64,000 nt of DNA from Streptomyces sp. NBC_01669 (lineage in GTDB: Bacteria; Actinomycetota; Actinomycetes; Streptomycetales; Streptomycetaceae): assembly GCF_026339735.1 (NCBI RefSeq), contig NZ_JAPEQG010000001.1, positions 6,267,501 to 6,331,500 of the forward strand, written 5' to 3'. A model generated the notes under the pieces. It was given only the letters and a program-made list of their open reading frames with translations. It was not told the origin of the DNA and searched no databases. The translations under genes and the position numbers were made by a program. Shown one piece after another: positions 26,146 through 34,396 of this stretch; positions within the stretch are counted from its first letter, which is position 1, and every line of letters begins with the position of its first letter.

Positions 26146-27513
26146 TCAGCCCCCGGCGCCACGCTCCTCCCGGATCTCGGAGACCACCCTCGCAGCTGTC
26201 TGCCGCACCGCTTCCGTCTCGGTCAGAAAGTGCCAGTAGTCGGGGTGGCGGCCCTCCAGTCCGGCGACGGCGCGCTCCAGCCTGGCCACTCCGTCGTCCA
26301 GCGGTCGGGCATGGCGCGGGTCGGGCGTGTTGCGGCCCGCCATGGCCAGACGCTGCGCGTCCCGGATCGCGAACCGGGTCCGCTGGATCTCCTGCTGCGG
26401 ATCCTTGGCCACGGCGTCGAGCCGGTGCAGCCGGTCACCGGCCGCGGACACCGCCTCGTCCGTCGCGTTCAGCAGGGCCCGTACGGTGGAGAGCCGCGAG
26501 GTCGCATCCGCCCAGCGCTGCTCGTCCCGCGCCTTGGCCGCCTCCTTGAGCTTCTCCTCGGCCTGCCGCACATTGACCGCCGCCTGTTCCGGAACCGGCT
26601 GAAGGTCCTGCCAGCACGCGGCCGAGAAACGCCGCCTCAGCTCACTCAGCACCGGCTCCACCGAGCCCGCGCGGGTGGTCAGCGCCTGGGCACGGGTACG
26701 CAGCGACACCAGCCGGTGGTCGATCTCGGCGGCACGCTCGGGAAGCTGCGCCGCCTCCGCCCGTATGGCCTCCGCACTGCGCAGCACCTGATCGGCGCGG
26801 AGCAGCGTCTCCGGCACGCCGTGCCGGCCGGCGCCCTGGTTGAGTTTGGTCAGTTCGGGGGCGAGGGCCGCCAGGCGCGCGGCGAGATCGTCCGCCCGCA
26901 GCCCGGACGCGCGCACCGCGTCGAGAGCATTGCTCGCACCGAGCAGCGCCTGCCGGGCCCGCTCCACGGCGGGCGCGAGCCGGGCGAGCTGTGTCTCCGC
27001 GTTTCCCAGGAGCGGACCGAGTCCCTGGGCGAACCGGTCGAGCTCTCCCTTGACCCGTACGAGCTCGTCCTTGGCACCCGTCAGCTCCGTCCTGGCACGC
27101 GCCGCGATCGCCGGTTCGAGATCGTCCCGGTCCAGGTCGTGCGCGTCCACCGCCGTGATGTACGCATGGCTCGCCTCGTCGATCCGCCGCCCCAGAGCGG
27201 CGAAGTCGTCCACGACCTTGCGCGCGGCGGGCGAACTGTCCACCGCGGTGATCGTCTCGATCGAGATCTGCAGATCGCGCTGAGCGGTGTCCAGCTCGTA
27301 GAACGCCTCCGCGGCCGCATCCTTAGCCGCCTGCGCCTCGACACGCTGACTCTCCCCACGGCCGCCGAACCAACGCCGTGTACCTCCACCGGCGAAAGCG
27401 GCCGGCACCGTGGCGGCGAGCAACGGCACCGGAAGCAGCATCAATGCGAGGACGTCCCTGACGGCGGAAATGCCACCCGCTCCTGCCCGCGGCCGCGCGT
27501 GTGTCGCCGTCAC
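26146..27513 (-). CDS. Membrane-anchored coiled-coil protein
   Basis: A 455-residue protein with one membrane helix near the N terminus (VLALMLLPVPLLAATVPAAF), followed by a long, mostly helical, Ala/Arg/Glu/Leu-rich region (about residues 55-440) with coiled-coil character. No enzymatic motif is visible. Similar architecture occurs in streptomycete proteins of unknown function that may scaffold the cell envelope. The GTG at 27513 follows GGAGAGGGAT, a good ribosome site. The neighbours are a DUF4383 membrane protein and a DUF4097 lipoprotein, so an envelope role is likely but unproven. Confidence 0.75.
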   Translation of the reverse strand: MTATHARPRAGAGGISAVRDVLALMLLPVPLLAATVPAAFAGGGTRRWFGGRGESQRVEAQAAKDAAAEAFYELDTAQRDLQISIETITAVDSSPAARKVVDDFAALGRRIDEASHAYITAVDAHDLDRDDLEPAIAARARTELTGAKDELVRVKGELDRFAQGLGPLLGNAETQLARLAPAVERARQALLGASNALDAVRASGLRADDLAARLAALAPELTKLNQGAGRHGVPETLLRADQVLRSAEAIRAEAAQLPERAAEIDHRLVSLRTRAQALTTRAGSVEPVLSELRRRFSAACWQDLQPVPEQAAVNVRQAEEKLKEAAKARDEQRWADATSRLSTVRALLNATDEAVSAAGDRLHRLDAVAKDPQQEIQRTRFAIRDAQRLAMAGRNTPDPRHARPLDDGVARLERAVAGLEGRHPDYWHFLTETEAVRQTAARVVSEIREERGAGG

Positions 27514-27584
27514 ATCCCTCTCCCGTGCCGTTTCGCCCTGCCCGGTTTATTCTCCCACCAGGTAAGGACGAACACACGGGCCGG

Positions 27585-28373
27585 TTAGTTCGCCGTTCGC
27601 ACCGTGATCTGACCGTTGTCGCTGTGAGCCTTCACCACATGAGGACTGCCGTCGCTGCGCGGCACCTTCACCGAGGTGCGCCCGTTCCTCGCGGTGGCAG
27701 TCACCGCGTACGCCTCCGAACCGCTCGGCAGATCGATGGTCACCCGGCCGTTGTCGCTGACGGCGTCCACCAGATCCGGCACAGCGCTGAACCCGAGCCG
27801 GATCCCCCCGTTGTCCGAGCGCGCGGAGACGGACCTGCTGGAGATCCGCTCCGTGACAAGGCCCCCGTTGTCGCTCTCCAGCTTCAGCGGACCGCTGGAG
27901 TCACGGACGGTCACCCTTCCGTTGTCGGAGTGGAGCGTGAGCGGAGTGTCGAACCCGGACGCGACGACCCGTCCGTTGTCCCCGTTCACCGTCACCGCGA
28001 CACCACGCGGCACCCTCACCTGGTGGCGCGACCCGCAGTTACTGATCAACGCGTCGCACTTCACCCGCAGCGTGAGCGTGTCGTCCCGCATGGACCACCG
28101 GGCATCGGGCCCGTTCCCGAGCACCACCCACCCGTCGACGCGCCGGGTCACCTCGACCTTGCGCACATCGGCCGGCACGAGCTCCACGGTCGTACCGCCG
28201 GATTCGATGGTCAGCGTCTTCCCGCTCAGCGCGAACGACCGGTGCTCGGCCGGCGCGTCGTCCACGTCCGCGCTGCCACAACCGGTGAGGGCCAGGGCGA
28301 CGAGGACAGCTCCGCCGGACGCGACGAGCGCGCGGGGCCGGCTACGGGCGCCGGTGCGGGTGCGGAGTGCCAT
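27585..28373 (-). CDS. DUF4097-type beta-strand repeat lipoprotein
   Basis: A 262-residue lipoprotein. The signal ends in the lipobox LTGC (about residue 31). The mature part has short beta-helical repeats marked by recurrent SDNG or GDNG turns (NGDNGRV, HSDNGRV, ESDNGGL, RSDNGGI, VSDNGRV, HSDNGQI). This is the DUF4097 family, probably a surface right-handed beta-helix of adhesion or stress-sensing type. The start lies just after GGGGGATCG. It is anchored to the outer face of the membrane. No partner gene is obvious. Confidence 0.88.
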   Translation of the reverse strand: MALRTRTGARSRPRALVASGGAVLVALALTGCGSADVDDAPAEHRSFALSGKTLTIESGGTTVELVPADVRKVEVTRRVDGWVVLGNGPDARWSMRDDTLTLRVKCDALISNCGSRHQVRVPRGVAVTVNGDNGRVVASGFDTPLTLHSDNGRVTVRDSSGPLKLESDNGGLVTERISSRSVSARSDNGGIRLGFSAVPDLVDAVSDNGRVTIDLPSGSEAYAVTATARNGRTSVKVPRSDGSPHVVKAHSDNGQITVRTAN

Positions 28374-28563
28374 GGTGATCGATCCCCCATCCGGTCCGGC
28401 GGGCTGTCCCGCCGGTGTGGTTCCACCGTAGGGAGCGCGCCGGCCCGGGGAGAATCCGGGCGGCTACCGTAAGCGGGGTGGGGATATCCCCCGTCTCCCC
28501 GTCGGCCCGGACAACCGTTTGTGAGCATGGGCCCTGTGCCATGTACGCTGTTCCTTCATCCAC

Positions 28564-28638
28564 GGGTGCGTAGCTCAGGGGTAGAGCGCTGCTCTTACAA
28601 AGCAGATGTCGGCGGTTCGAAACCGTCCGCGCCCACCA
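28564..28638 (+). tRNA. tRNA-Val(TAC)
   Basis: A 75-base complete tRNA including CCA. The acceptor stem GGGTGCG pairs with CGCGCCC (one G-T pair), the anticodon stem CTGCT/AGCAG encloses a seven-base loop CTTACAA with anticodon TAC (reads GTA, valine), and the T arm is CGGCG-TTCGAAA-CCGTC-like in position. The 3' 46 bases are the attachment site of the island to the right. Confidence 0.95.
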
Positions 28639-28639
28639 G
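28594..28639 (+). repeat. attL: 46-base repeat of the tRNA-Val 3' end
   Basis: From the anticodon loop to one base past the CCA, this segment is repeated exactly, in the same orientation, at 49300-49345. Bases flanking the two copies differ on both sides. This is the expected product of site-specific integration into a tRNA gene by a tyrosine recombinase, with the tRNA kept intact at this end. Confidence 0.9.
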
Positions 28640-28643
28640 CCAT

Positions 28644-28676
28644 AACGCCCCCGCAGCGAGCCGCTGCGGGGGCGTT
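28644..28676 (+). terminator. Terminator just inside the island, after tRNA-Val
   Basis: AACGCCCCCGCAGCG pairs perfectly with CGCTGCGGGGGCGTT across a 3-base loop. It lies 5 bases inside the island, so it was probably brought by the element and now ends the tRNA transcript. The likely original tRNA terminator is at 49374-49408. Confidence 0.85.
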
Positions 28677-29305
28677 GACGGTAGTAGGTGACGGCAGTCC
28701 CTCGGGCACGTCGCGTCGCGCTGGATTGCGTGAGTGGAAATCTTCTCTACGGGTTCAAGCACCCGGCTGCGCTCCGCTCCGCCGGGCGGGCTTCCCGGCT
28801 CCGCTCGGGGCGCCGCTCCTGCCTTCGGCCCGCTCCGCCCCGGCTGCGCCGACGCCCGCCCACATGTGGATAGGCCCGGTGGCATGAGTCGAGCACCTGA
28901 CGTACTCGCCCCACGGTCAAGGACGATGCCTCCGGCGGGGGATCGGCCGGCACCGGGATGGAGGGGGCGCCGTTCCCGGCCGCGGGCACATCGTGGCGAG
29001 CGTTGGGGGCTCCCATCCCGTCCACCATCGACCCAGGCAGAGCCGAGCAGACGCGGCCCATGGCGTCCAGGTCGTTCGTACAGTGGCGCGCTCCACCTGG
29101 ACGCCATGAACCACGCCCGCTCCACAGACGTGTGGGCCGACGGCGGACGGGATGGGAGCTGGGGAGAGTGGTGGGTATGGCGAAAGTCAGGGTGCACGTC
29201 GCGATTCGCAGCTAATCTGCGTTCGATGCACGCTGGAGTGGCAGCAGTATTGGGAGCGCTGGCGGGGCGGTAGCCACGACGGGTTGTCCAGGCGGAGGGC
29301 GGGGA
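28677..29305. other. Noncoding region at the island's left end
   Basis: About 630 bases with no convincing gene. A perfect 14-base inverted repeat lies at 29059-29072 and 29095-29108 (CATGGCGTCCAGGT and its complement, 22-base loop). The part at 28750-28870 is a GC-rich low-complexity stretch. The frames here lack ribosome sites. Confidence 0.5.
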
Positions 29306-29542
29306 ATGATCAACCTTGCGGAAGAAAGTAATACGCAAGTCTTGATGGGGGTTTCGGGGGTTTTCCTGGTACTGCTGGGATGCTTGTTCCTCGGCTTTGC
29401 CCTTCTTACTGCCAAAGTGATTCGCGAAGAGCGCGAGAAGGGGAATCACGATGCGGCTCAGAAAGTCCGCCGAACTAGAAAAGGATCGATTGTGATCGGG
29501 GTTCTTCTGATCGGCTTCGGCGGGTTTCTTTTCTTCTTCTAG
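29306..29542 (+). CDS. Small two-helix membrane protein
   Basis: A 78-residue protein with two membrane helices (LMGVSGVFLVLLGCLFLGFA and IVIGVLLIGFGGFLFFF) joined by a short basic cytoplasmic loop (REEREKGNHDAAQKVRRTRK). ATG 29306 follows GGCGGGG. Codon use is clearly lower in G+C than in the rest of the window (many A/T third bases), suggesting transfer from a lower-GC source or relaxed selection. No family is recognised. Confidence 0.65.
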   Translation: MINLAEESNTQVLMGVSGVFLVLLGCLFLGFALLTAKVIREEREKGNHDAAQKVRRTRKGSIVIGVLLIGFGGFLFFF

Positions 29543-29711
29543 GGAGCTCGTGCACGGTTGTGAGCTGACCCAGTCCCGTCGCTCGCCGTACAAGATCAAC
29601 TGACCTCGCAATCGCGTTCGGGATCACCGTGCCCACGACTGTCGCCCCAAGCGTCGACCACCGCATGCGCTCCCCTGAAGTCCAGTGCAACCGGCTCTTC
29701 TTCTCAGCCAG

Positions 29712-29742
29712 CAGTACAGCAGCGAAGTACCGCAACTACAGC
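29712..29742 (-). repeat. 31-base motif, copy 1 of 4
   Basis: On the plus strand it begins CAGTACAGCAGCGAAGTACC. Close copies lie at 35020-35050 and 49079-49109, and a diverged one at 40878-40909. Copies 2 and 4 sit just upstream of the two flavoprotein genes; no gene follows copy 1 on the minus strand, so it is probably orphaned. Confidence 0.6.
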
Positions 29743-29820
29743 AGCCGTCAGCGACTTGCACCGCCTCTGTAGGACCTTGATGCAGCCGATATGACCACTG
29801 GCGACCGAGCTGCATAGAGC

Positions 29821-29980
29821 TACGGATCAGAAGGTGCCCGTGCCCGATCCGTGCCCGACTGAGCGGGGAACCACGGTCAACCACGGGGTGCTAAGGCCAG
29901 CTCCAGGGTTCCCCTTGGTACCCGTTCCCGCTGGTCAGCTCACCGATGGGGGCCCAAGGCCCGGTGATTCCCAAGCTCAG
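29821..29980. repeat. 160-base island repeat, copy A
   Basis: It starts TACGGATCAGAAGGTGCCCG and ends GGTGATTCCCAAGCTCAG. Copy B (39900-40059) has the same length and most of the same bases; copy C (48148-48291) is more diverged but keeps the closing 18 bases. It is likely the 3' flank of lost integrase genes. Confidence 0.6.
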
Positions 29981-30195
29981 AGTGTGGGCTACCTGCCAGC
30001 GCCCTGCGACGCCGGGCCCAGAACGTGATCGACTTGGACTGGCCAGTCGTGGGCCATGTGTGGGCCAGGCGAGACGCCCGGGGTGCTGCCTCGGGCGTAA
30101 GCGCAGGTCAGTGCATCGTCAGTTACTCCCGCTGCCCGGTCTTGATACCCGTTCCCGTCGTGCACAGCCTCCTCGCACGACCTTAACTTGGCTTT

Positions 30196-30228
30196 AAACC
30201 CCACCAAGATCATTTCTTGGTGGGGTTT
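30196..30228 (+). terminator. Hairpin upstream of the NF041680-type transposase
   Basis: AAACCCCACCAAG pairs perfectly with CTTGGTGGGGTTT over a 7-base loop and ends in a T-run, a strong intrinsic terminator. With no gene just upstream, it may shield the transposase from outside transcription or end a lost gene. Confidence 0.7.
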
Positions 30229-30257
30229 GTCGTTCGCCTGACAGCTGGGCGGCCTCT

Positions 30258-31757
30258 GCTTGATCATGTGTTTCCGCCAAGAGACACGTTGATCAACCAA
30301 AGGCCGTGATGGACAGTCTGCAAGACGGCGCCGTGCGCGTCGAGGCCCTGGCCGGGTTGTCCCGGTTTCGCCGTGAGCTGTACGAGTGCCTGACGTTGCG
30401 GGCGGATGCTCTGTTCGAGCTCATGGACGCGGTGCTGTGCGCCGACGGGCCGGTGACGTCCCTGCCGGAACTCTCGCTGTCGGGGGTGCATCGGCGCGGG
30501 CACGGAGCGATGTACGACGCGCTGGCCCAGGGGCACATCAACGTGTCCCGGCTTCGGATGGCCCTGGCGGGGCTCGTACTGCCGCGCGGGGCGGACGGGC
30601 AGCTGTCCATCGCGCTGGACGTCACTCCGTGGCCGCGTCCGGATGCCGAGTGTTCGCCCCAGCGGCTGCACTGCCACCGTCCGTGCCGGTGCGACGGGGT
30701 GCGTCAGACCATCCCGGGCTGGCCCTACCAGGTCGCGGCGGCCCTCGGCGGCGGCCGCTCCTCGTGGACCGGGCCGCTGGACGCGGTGCGATTGGGGCCC
30801 GAGGACGATCCCACCGAGGTCACCGCCGCCCAGATCCGCGACCTTGTCGCCCGCCTGGAGCGGGCCGGGCAGTGGCGACCGGGCGACTTGCCGGTGCTGT
30901 TCGTCCTGGACTCCGGCTACGACCTCGTGCGCCTGACCTGGCTGCTGCGCGAGGAGCCGGTGCGGCTGCTGGGCCGCATCCGCGCCGACCGGGTGATGCG
31001 CGCCCCGGCCGGCAAGCGCCGCGGAACGAACCCCGGGCGCCCGCCCCGACATGGAGCGGAGTTCCGCCTCGCCGACCCCGCCGCCCACCCGGCCCCGGTC
31101 CAGGAGTCGGCCGGCGTCCACGACCGCTTCGGCCAGGTCCTCGCCCGCTGCTGGGGCCGCCTGCACCCCAAGCTGGACCGGCGCGGCTCCTGGGCCCACC
31201 ACGAAGGCGAACTCCCCCTCGTCGAGGGAACGTTGGTCCATCTGGCGGTCGAGCACCTGCCCGGCAACCGCGCCCCCAAGCCGCTATGGCTGTGGCACAG
31301 CGACCCCGACGCCACCGCGCACGACGTCGACCGCCTCTGGCGGATCTTCCTTCGACGGTTCGATATCGAGCACACTTTCCGCTTCTTCAAGCAGACCCTC
31401 GGCCTGACCCGACCCCGCCTGCGCACCCCCGAACAGGCCGACCGGTGGGTGTGGCTGATCCTCGCCGCCTACGCGCAACTCCGTCTCGCCCGCCCCCTGA
31501 CCGAGGACCTCCGGCGCCCCTGGGAAAAGCCCCTGACACCGGATCGGCTCACCCCCGGCCGGGTCCGGCGCGGCTATCCCCGCATCCGGCGGATCCTGGG
31601 CACCCCGGCCCGCGCGCCGAAAGCCTCCCACCCCGGCCCAGGCCGCCCCAAGGGCCGCACCTCCACCCCCGCACCCCGCCACCCAGTCGGCAAGAAACAG
31701 CGCAAAACGGATATGCCTAGACGCGGCGGGGCCGAGCAGCAGCCTTAAAGATCAAGC
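30258..31757 (+). mobile_element. Insertion sequence carrying an NF041680-type transposase
   Basis: An intact transposase gene bounded by short inverted repeats GCTTGATC (30258-30265) and GATCAAGC (31750-31757). The repeats are only 8 bases and no target duplication is visible, so the exact ends are provisional. Confidence 0.55.
30309..31748 (+). CDS. Transposase, NF041680-like (DDE type)
   Basis: A 479-residue transposase. Likely catalytic acidic residues are in LSIALDVTPWPRPD (about residue 103), LFVLDSGYDLVRL (about 200) and RRFDIEHTFRFFKQTLG (about 355), giving a D-D-E layout of an RNase H fold. The C-terminal 60 residues are Pro/Arg/Lys-rich. It is full length, with no internal stop. 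ATG 30309 is used, preceded by AAGG. It probably moves the surrounding element by cut and paste. Confidence 0.85.
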   Translation: MDSLQDGAVRVEALAGLSRFRRELYECLTLRADALFELMDAVLCADGPVTSLPELSLSGVHRRGHGAMYDALAQGHINVSRLRMALAGLVLPRGADGQLSIALDVTPWPRPDAECSPQRLHCHRPCRCDGVRQTIPGWPYQVAAALGGGRSSWTGPLDAVRLGPEDDPTEVTAAQIRDLVARLERAGQWRPGDLPVLFVLDSGYDLVRLTWLLREEPVRLLGRIRADRVMRAPAGKRRGTNPGRPPRHGAEFRLADPAAHPAPVQESAGVHDRFGQVLARCWGRLHPKLDRRGSWAHHEGELPLVEGTLVHLAVEHLPGNRAPKPLWLWHSDPDATAHDVDRLWRIFLRRFDIEHTFRFFKQTLGLTRPRLRTPEQADRWVWLILAAYAQLRLARPLTEDLRRPWEKPLTPDRLTPGRVRRGYPRIRRILGTPARAPKASHPGPGRPKGRTSTPAPRHPVGKKQRKTDMPRRGGAEQQP

Positions 31758-31784
31758 TTAAGACAGGGGCCTCTTGCTTAGGCG

Positions 31785-32039
31785 CTAGCTGAGCTTCGCC
31801 GCGTGGAGGCGGCGTGCTGTAGCTGCGAGGAGGTGTCGGAGCTTTTCCCTGTTCTCGCCGTAGGTCTTGAGAGCGTGGCAGCTCGGGCACAGAGCGATCA
31901 TGTTCCATGGGGCGTCGGGCCCGCCCTTGGCCAGGTCTTTGACGTGGTCGACCTGCAGGATTGGCAGGCCGGCGCTAGCTCCCAGGGCGAGCCCCTCGAC
32001 CCCGGTTTCCAAGCGGAACTGGGGTCTTCTCGCGCCCAC
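31785..32039 (-). pseudogene. HNH endonuclease, C-terminal fragment
   Basis: An 84-codon frame with a clear HNH core: LQVDHVKDLAKGGPDAPWNM then IALCPSCHALKTYGENRE. Full-length relatives carry a CxxC-type zinc site and an N-terminal domain before this; here the N terminus is missing, no ribosome site precedes the GTG, and a stop lies just upstream. It lies 28 bases beyond the IS element, so IS activity may have removed the front part. It is probably a relic of a restriction (McrA-like) or phage HNH gene. Confidence 0.65.
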
Positions 32040-32114
32040 TGCTAGACGCTAGTGCGCAGCTCAACCCCATGATTCGCTACTAGCAGGGGCAATCCTGCGC
32101 CTTGCACGCTCTAA

Positions 32115-32438
32115 CTAGCCCTGCTGCTGTTGCTGCTGGCCGCCCTGCTGCTGTTGCTGCCCATCGAAGAAGCACGGCAGGCCGCCCTGCTGTTGCTGCT
32201 GGCCGCCCTGCTGCTGTTGCTGCCCATCGAAGAAGCACGGCAGGCCGCCCTGCTGCTGTTGCTGCTGACCCGGGAAACGCGGTTGGTCGATGGTCGTGGG
32301 CGCTGCCTTCGCGGGGGCCGATGCCGCCACAGCGGCTGGGGGTGAGGCGCTGGCCGTTTCCGCGGCGAAACCTGCTGGGAACGCCAGAGAAGCGATGAGC
32401 AGTGGGCTGAGCCGGACGAGGTACCGCTTGCCACGCAT
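32115..32438 (-). CDS. Secreted Gln-rich repeat protein
   Basis: A 107-residue protein. The signal peptide is MRGKRYLVRLSPLLIASLAF and the following Ala-rich end. The mature part has two copies of a GGLPCFFDG element separated and followed by runs of five or six Gln with Gly pairs. Each element carries a single Cys, so intermolecular disulfides are possible. ATG 32438 follows GGGAGAAAG at good spacing. Coding DNA is a near-exact tandem array. No family is recognised; amyloid-like or adhesive behaviour is a guess from composition. Confidence 0.7.
   Translation of the reverse strand: MRGKRYLVRLSPLLIASLAFPAGFAAETASASPPAAVAASAPAKAAPTTIDQPRFPGQQQQQQGGLPCFFDGQQQQQGGQQQQQGGLPCFFDGQQQQQGGQQQQQQG
32130..32262. 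repeat. Tandem coding repeat of the Gln-rich protein
   Basis: Two long units, each containing the segment for LPCFFDG and flanking CTG-rich (Gln, minus strand) tracts, are nearly identical in DNA. Near-identity in DNA indicates recent slippage or duplication and likely copy-number variation between strains. Confidence 0.7.
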
Positions 32439-33089
32439 GACTTTCTCCCTTCGACTACCGGAGCGAAAGACAGGCGCTCGTTCACAAACGGTGTTTCAGC
32501 ACCTCGTAGGGCCGAACGCCGCTCCCAGCAGGAGCTTCACACTCGGCAGAGCGCGCATCAAAAGACCGGCCGTCCTAGGAGTGGAGGTCTCCAATAACAA
32601 CCATCCACAATAGTCGCCGTGAGGAAGATCGGCTACCGGCAATCTTCGTGACGATCATCGGGGAAGCCGACGAAAAACGGGCTCTCGCCGTGGATCGAAA
32701 CTACTGACGGCAGAGCGGTAGGCGGATGATGCGCACCTGGGAGAAATCGGGGAGAAGATCTTCTCCCCGCATCTTCCGCCCGCAGTGCCACACCAACTCA
32801 TGCCAACGCGTTGACCTGGGCCGATGTGTGGCATGCCAGGTGCAGTTCTCGCTCGGACCTTATTCGGGGCGAAGGGGTCGTGGGTTCAAATCCCGCGGCG
32901 TTCCCGGGGCCCCTTCCCCCAGGTGTGCCCCAGGAGCATCTAGTGGCTCGGCTCGGATGGTTAACCCGAATTGATCCGCCATCCGTTGCCCGCCAGGCTG
33001 CCTCCAAGGGTCGATCTTGGAGATCGTCGTGGGGCGTCGTCCGGGCCGCGAACAAGCTTCGCCGTCGGCGCACTGATCCCGCCCGCCGC
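32439..33089. other. Noncoding island region with a palindrome and a tRNA T-arm-like relic
   Basis: About 650 bases with no convincing gene. It contains a perfect 20-base palindrome (32749-32768) and a T-arm-like segment GTGGGTTCAAATCCCGC (32880-32896). Confidence 0.5.
32749..32768. repeat. Perfect 20-base palindrome
   Basis: GGGGAGAAGATCTTCTCCCC is fully self-complementary with no loop. It could be a dimer-binding site, although no gene starts immediately beside it. Confidence 0.5.
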
Positions 33090-33890
33090 CTAAGACCCGC
33101 CTTCGAAGAAGCCGGACTTCAGGTCCCCGATGATGACGTCGAGTGGATGCCCACTCACGGTGAGCGGTCCACTCCAGGGCGCGGTGAGTGCGAAGAGCAA
33201 CGCCAGGCTCAGCCCGACCACACTCGCAACGCCCAGAACGAGCAGTGACGTTCGCAGGCTGCTGCGGAAGGTGAGTGCGCCGGCGTTCACGATCAAGGCC
33301 AGTCCGCCGACCACAAGCGTGACAACGTAGAGCGCGGGTACGTCGCGCGAGGCAGCCGCAACGCGTGCGCGACGACTATTGGTGACGCTGTCCAGGGAAA
33401 CCAGCAGCTCCGTGCTCGCCGGGGTTCCCAGCTCAGGCCGGGCCGCCTCGGCACGCACGCTCCGCTCCAGCCGCGTGATCGCGTGAGCGGTGGCCGGGTC
33501 GTCACCGGACGCCGCTGCCGCACCCTCCCATTCCCTGACACGCGTGGCCTGCAGGTAGTCCAGCAGTGCCGAATGGATCGGCTCCGACTGGACTCGCGGA
33601 CTTGTCGCCGACCACGCCAGGCGGGAGGCTGCGGCCGCCTCGTCGCTCACCAACTGCTCTGCTGCGCGCAGGTAGCTGGCCTCGCTGGCCAGCGAGAGTG
33701 CCGCAAAGATCGCGAAGGCGGCGCCGAGTGTAGGCATCAGGGGCATGGCAATCTGGGGCACCCGATCCTGTTCCCCGACCGGTACGAGCGCCCGGACGCC
33801 GACCCGCGCCACGGCCGCGACCAGTAGGGCAAGGAAGAGCCAGCCAACAACCAATACCACCGTCGGCAGCGAGGCCAACCAGTTCACCAC
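33090..33890 (-). CDS. DUF4239 membrane protein (bestrophin-like)
   Basis: A 266-residue protein with N-terminal helices (VVLVVGWLFLALLVAAVARV; MPTLGAAFAIFAALSLASEA), a central soluble helical part, and two more helices near the end (VVTLVVGGLALIVNAGAL; LLVLGVASVVGLSLALLFAL). This is the DUF4239 layout, distantly related to bestrophin channels. The function in bacteria is not known. It lies isolated in the island. Confidence 0.8.
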   Translation of the reverse strand: MVNWLASLPTVVLVVGWLFLALLVAAVARVGVRALVPVGEQDRVPQIAMPLMPTLGAAFAIFAALSLASEASYLRAAEQLVSDEAAAASRLAWSATSPRVQSEPIHSALLDYLQATRVREWEGAAAASGDDPATAHAITRLERSVRAEAARPELGTPASTELLVSLDSVTNSRRARVAAASRDVPALYVVTLVVGGLALIVNAGALTFRSSLRTSLLVLGVASVVGLSLALLFALTAPWSGPLTVSGHPLDVIIGDLKSGFFEGGS

Positions 33891-34396
33891 ATCACCTACA
33901 GCGCGTTCCCGCGAGCGTCACACGGCGGCGCCCCACGACCTGGACCTTCAACGAACGCTCCATGATCACAGGTCGAAGACCTCCGATGCCCGCGACGCAC
34001 GGCACCGGCACCTCGCTTCGTTGGCCAATCAGCCGAGTACGGCCCAGTGCGACGCTGTTCGGCCGCCTTGCGATGCACCGCACCGGACGCCTTTTGTTAT
34101 CCGCCCAAGGTTGCGAGACGCGCTGTTAGCCCGGCCTCTGCCGCCTGTCGAATGCGTGCCGAAGGCCGGTCGACGAGACGCCAAGCACGGGAAGAGGAGC
34201 AGGTCAGCAGGGGTATGACACCCAACCCACCAAGCGCCTTCTAAGCGCTTGGCCTCATCGATCAGCAAGGTTGTGGTGACTGCAGTGTCTGACGGCAACG
34301 TCAGCGCACTCGATCGCTCCTGAGCGGCTCTTGGGCCACTCACCGTGCTGTGTCATCGGTTTGGCGCCCAGGCGGGCCGTTCAGTTGGTAAAACTC
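33891..34396. other. Noncoding island region
   Basis: About 500 bases without a convincing gene. A hairpin CCAAGCGC/GCGCTTGG with a 7-base loop (34230-34252) may end transcription of the flavoprotein gene, which runs leftward. Nothing else is recognised. Confidence 0.5.

Larger units (their letters stand above)
29543..30195. other. Noncoding island region with decayed integrase/att-like sequence
   Basis: No gene is convincing. It contains one copy of the 31-base motif (29712-29742) and copy A of a 160-base repeat (29821-29980). Confidence 0.5.

Noticed and set aside
28735..28880. Small genes in the GC-rich stretch after tRNA-Val
   Set aside because: All frames lack ribosome sites and their translations are low complexity Arg/Pro/Ala.
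30386..31720. A 444-codon second frame on the same strand as the NF041680-type transposase
   Set aside because: Overlapping-frame artefact; the transposase frame has the DDE-like motifs.
32115..32262. CRISPR-like array
   Set aside because: The repeats are in-frame coding repeats of a Gln-rich protein, with no unique spacers and no cas genes.
32798..33073. Minus-strand 91-codon frame over the T-arm-like relic
   Set aside because: Translation across tRNA-like sequence; no start signal or family.
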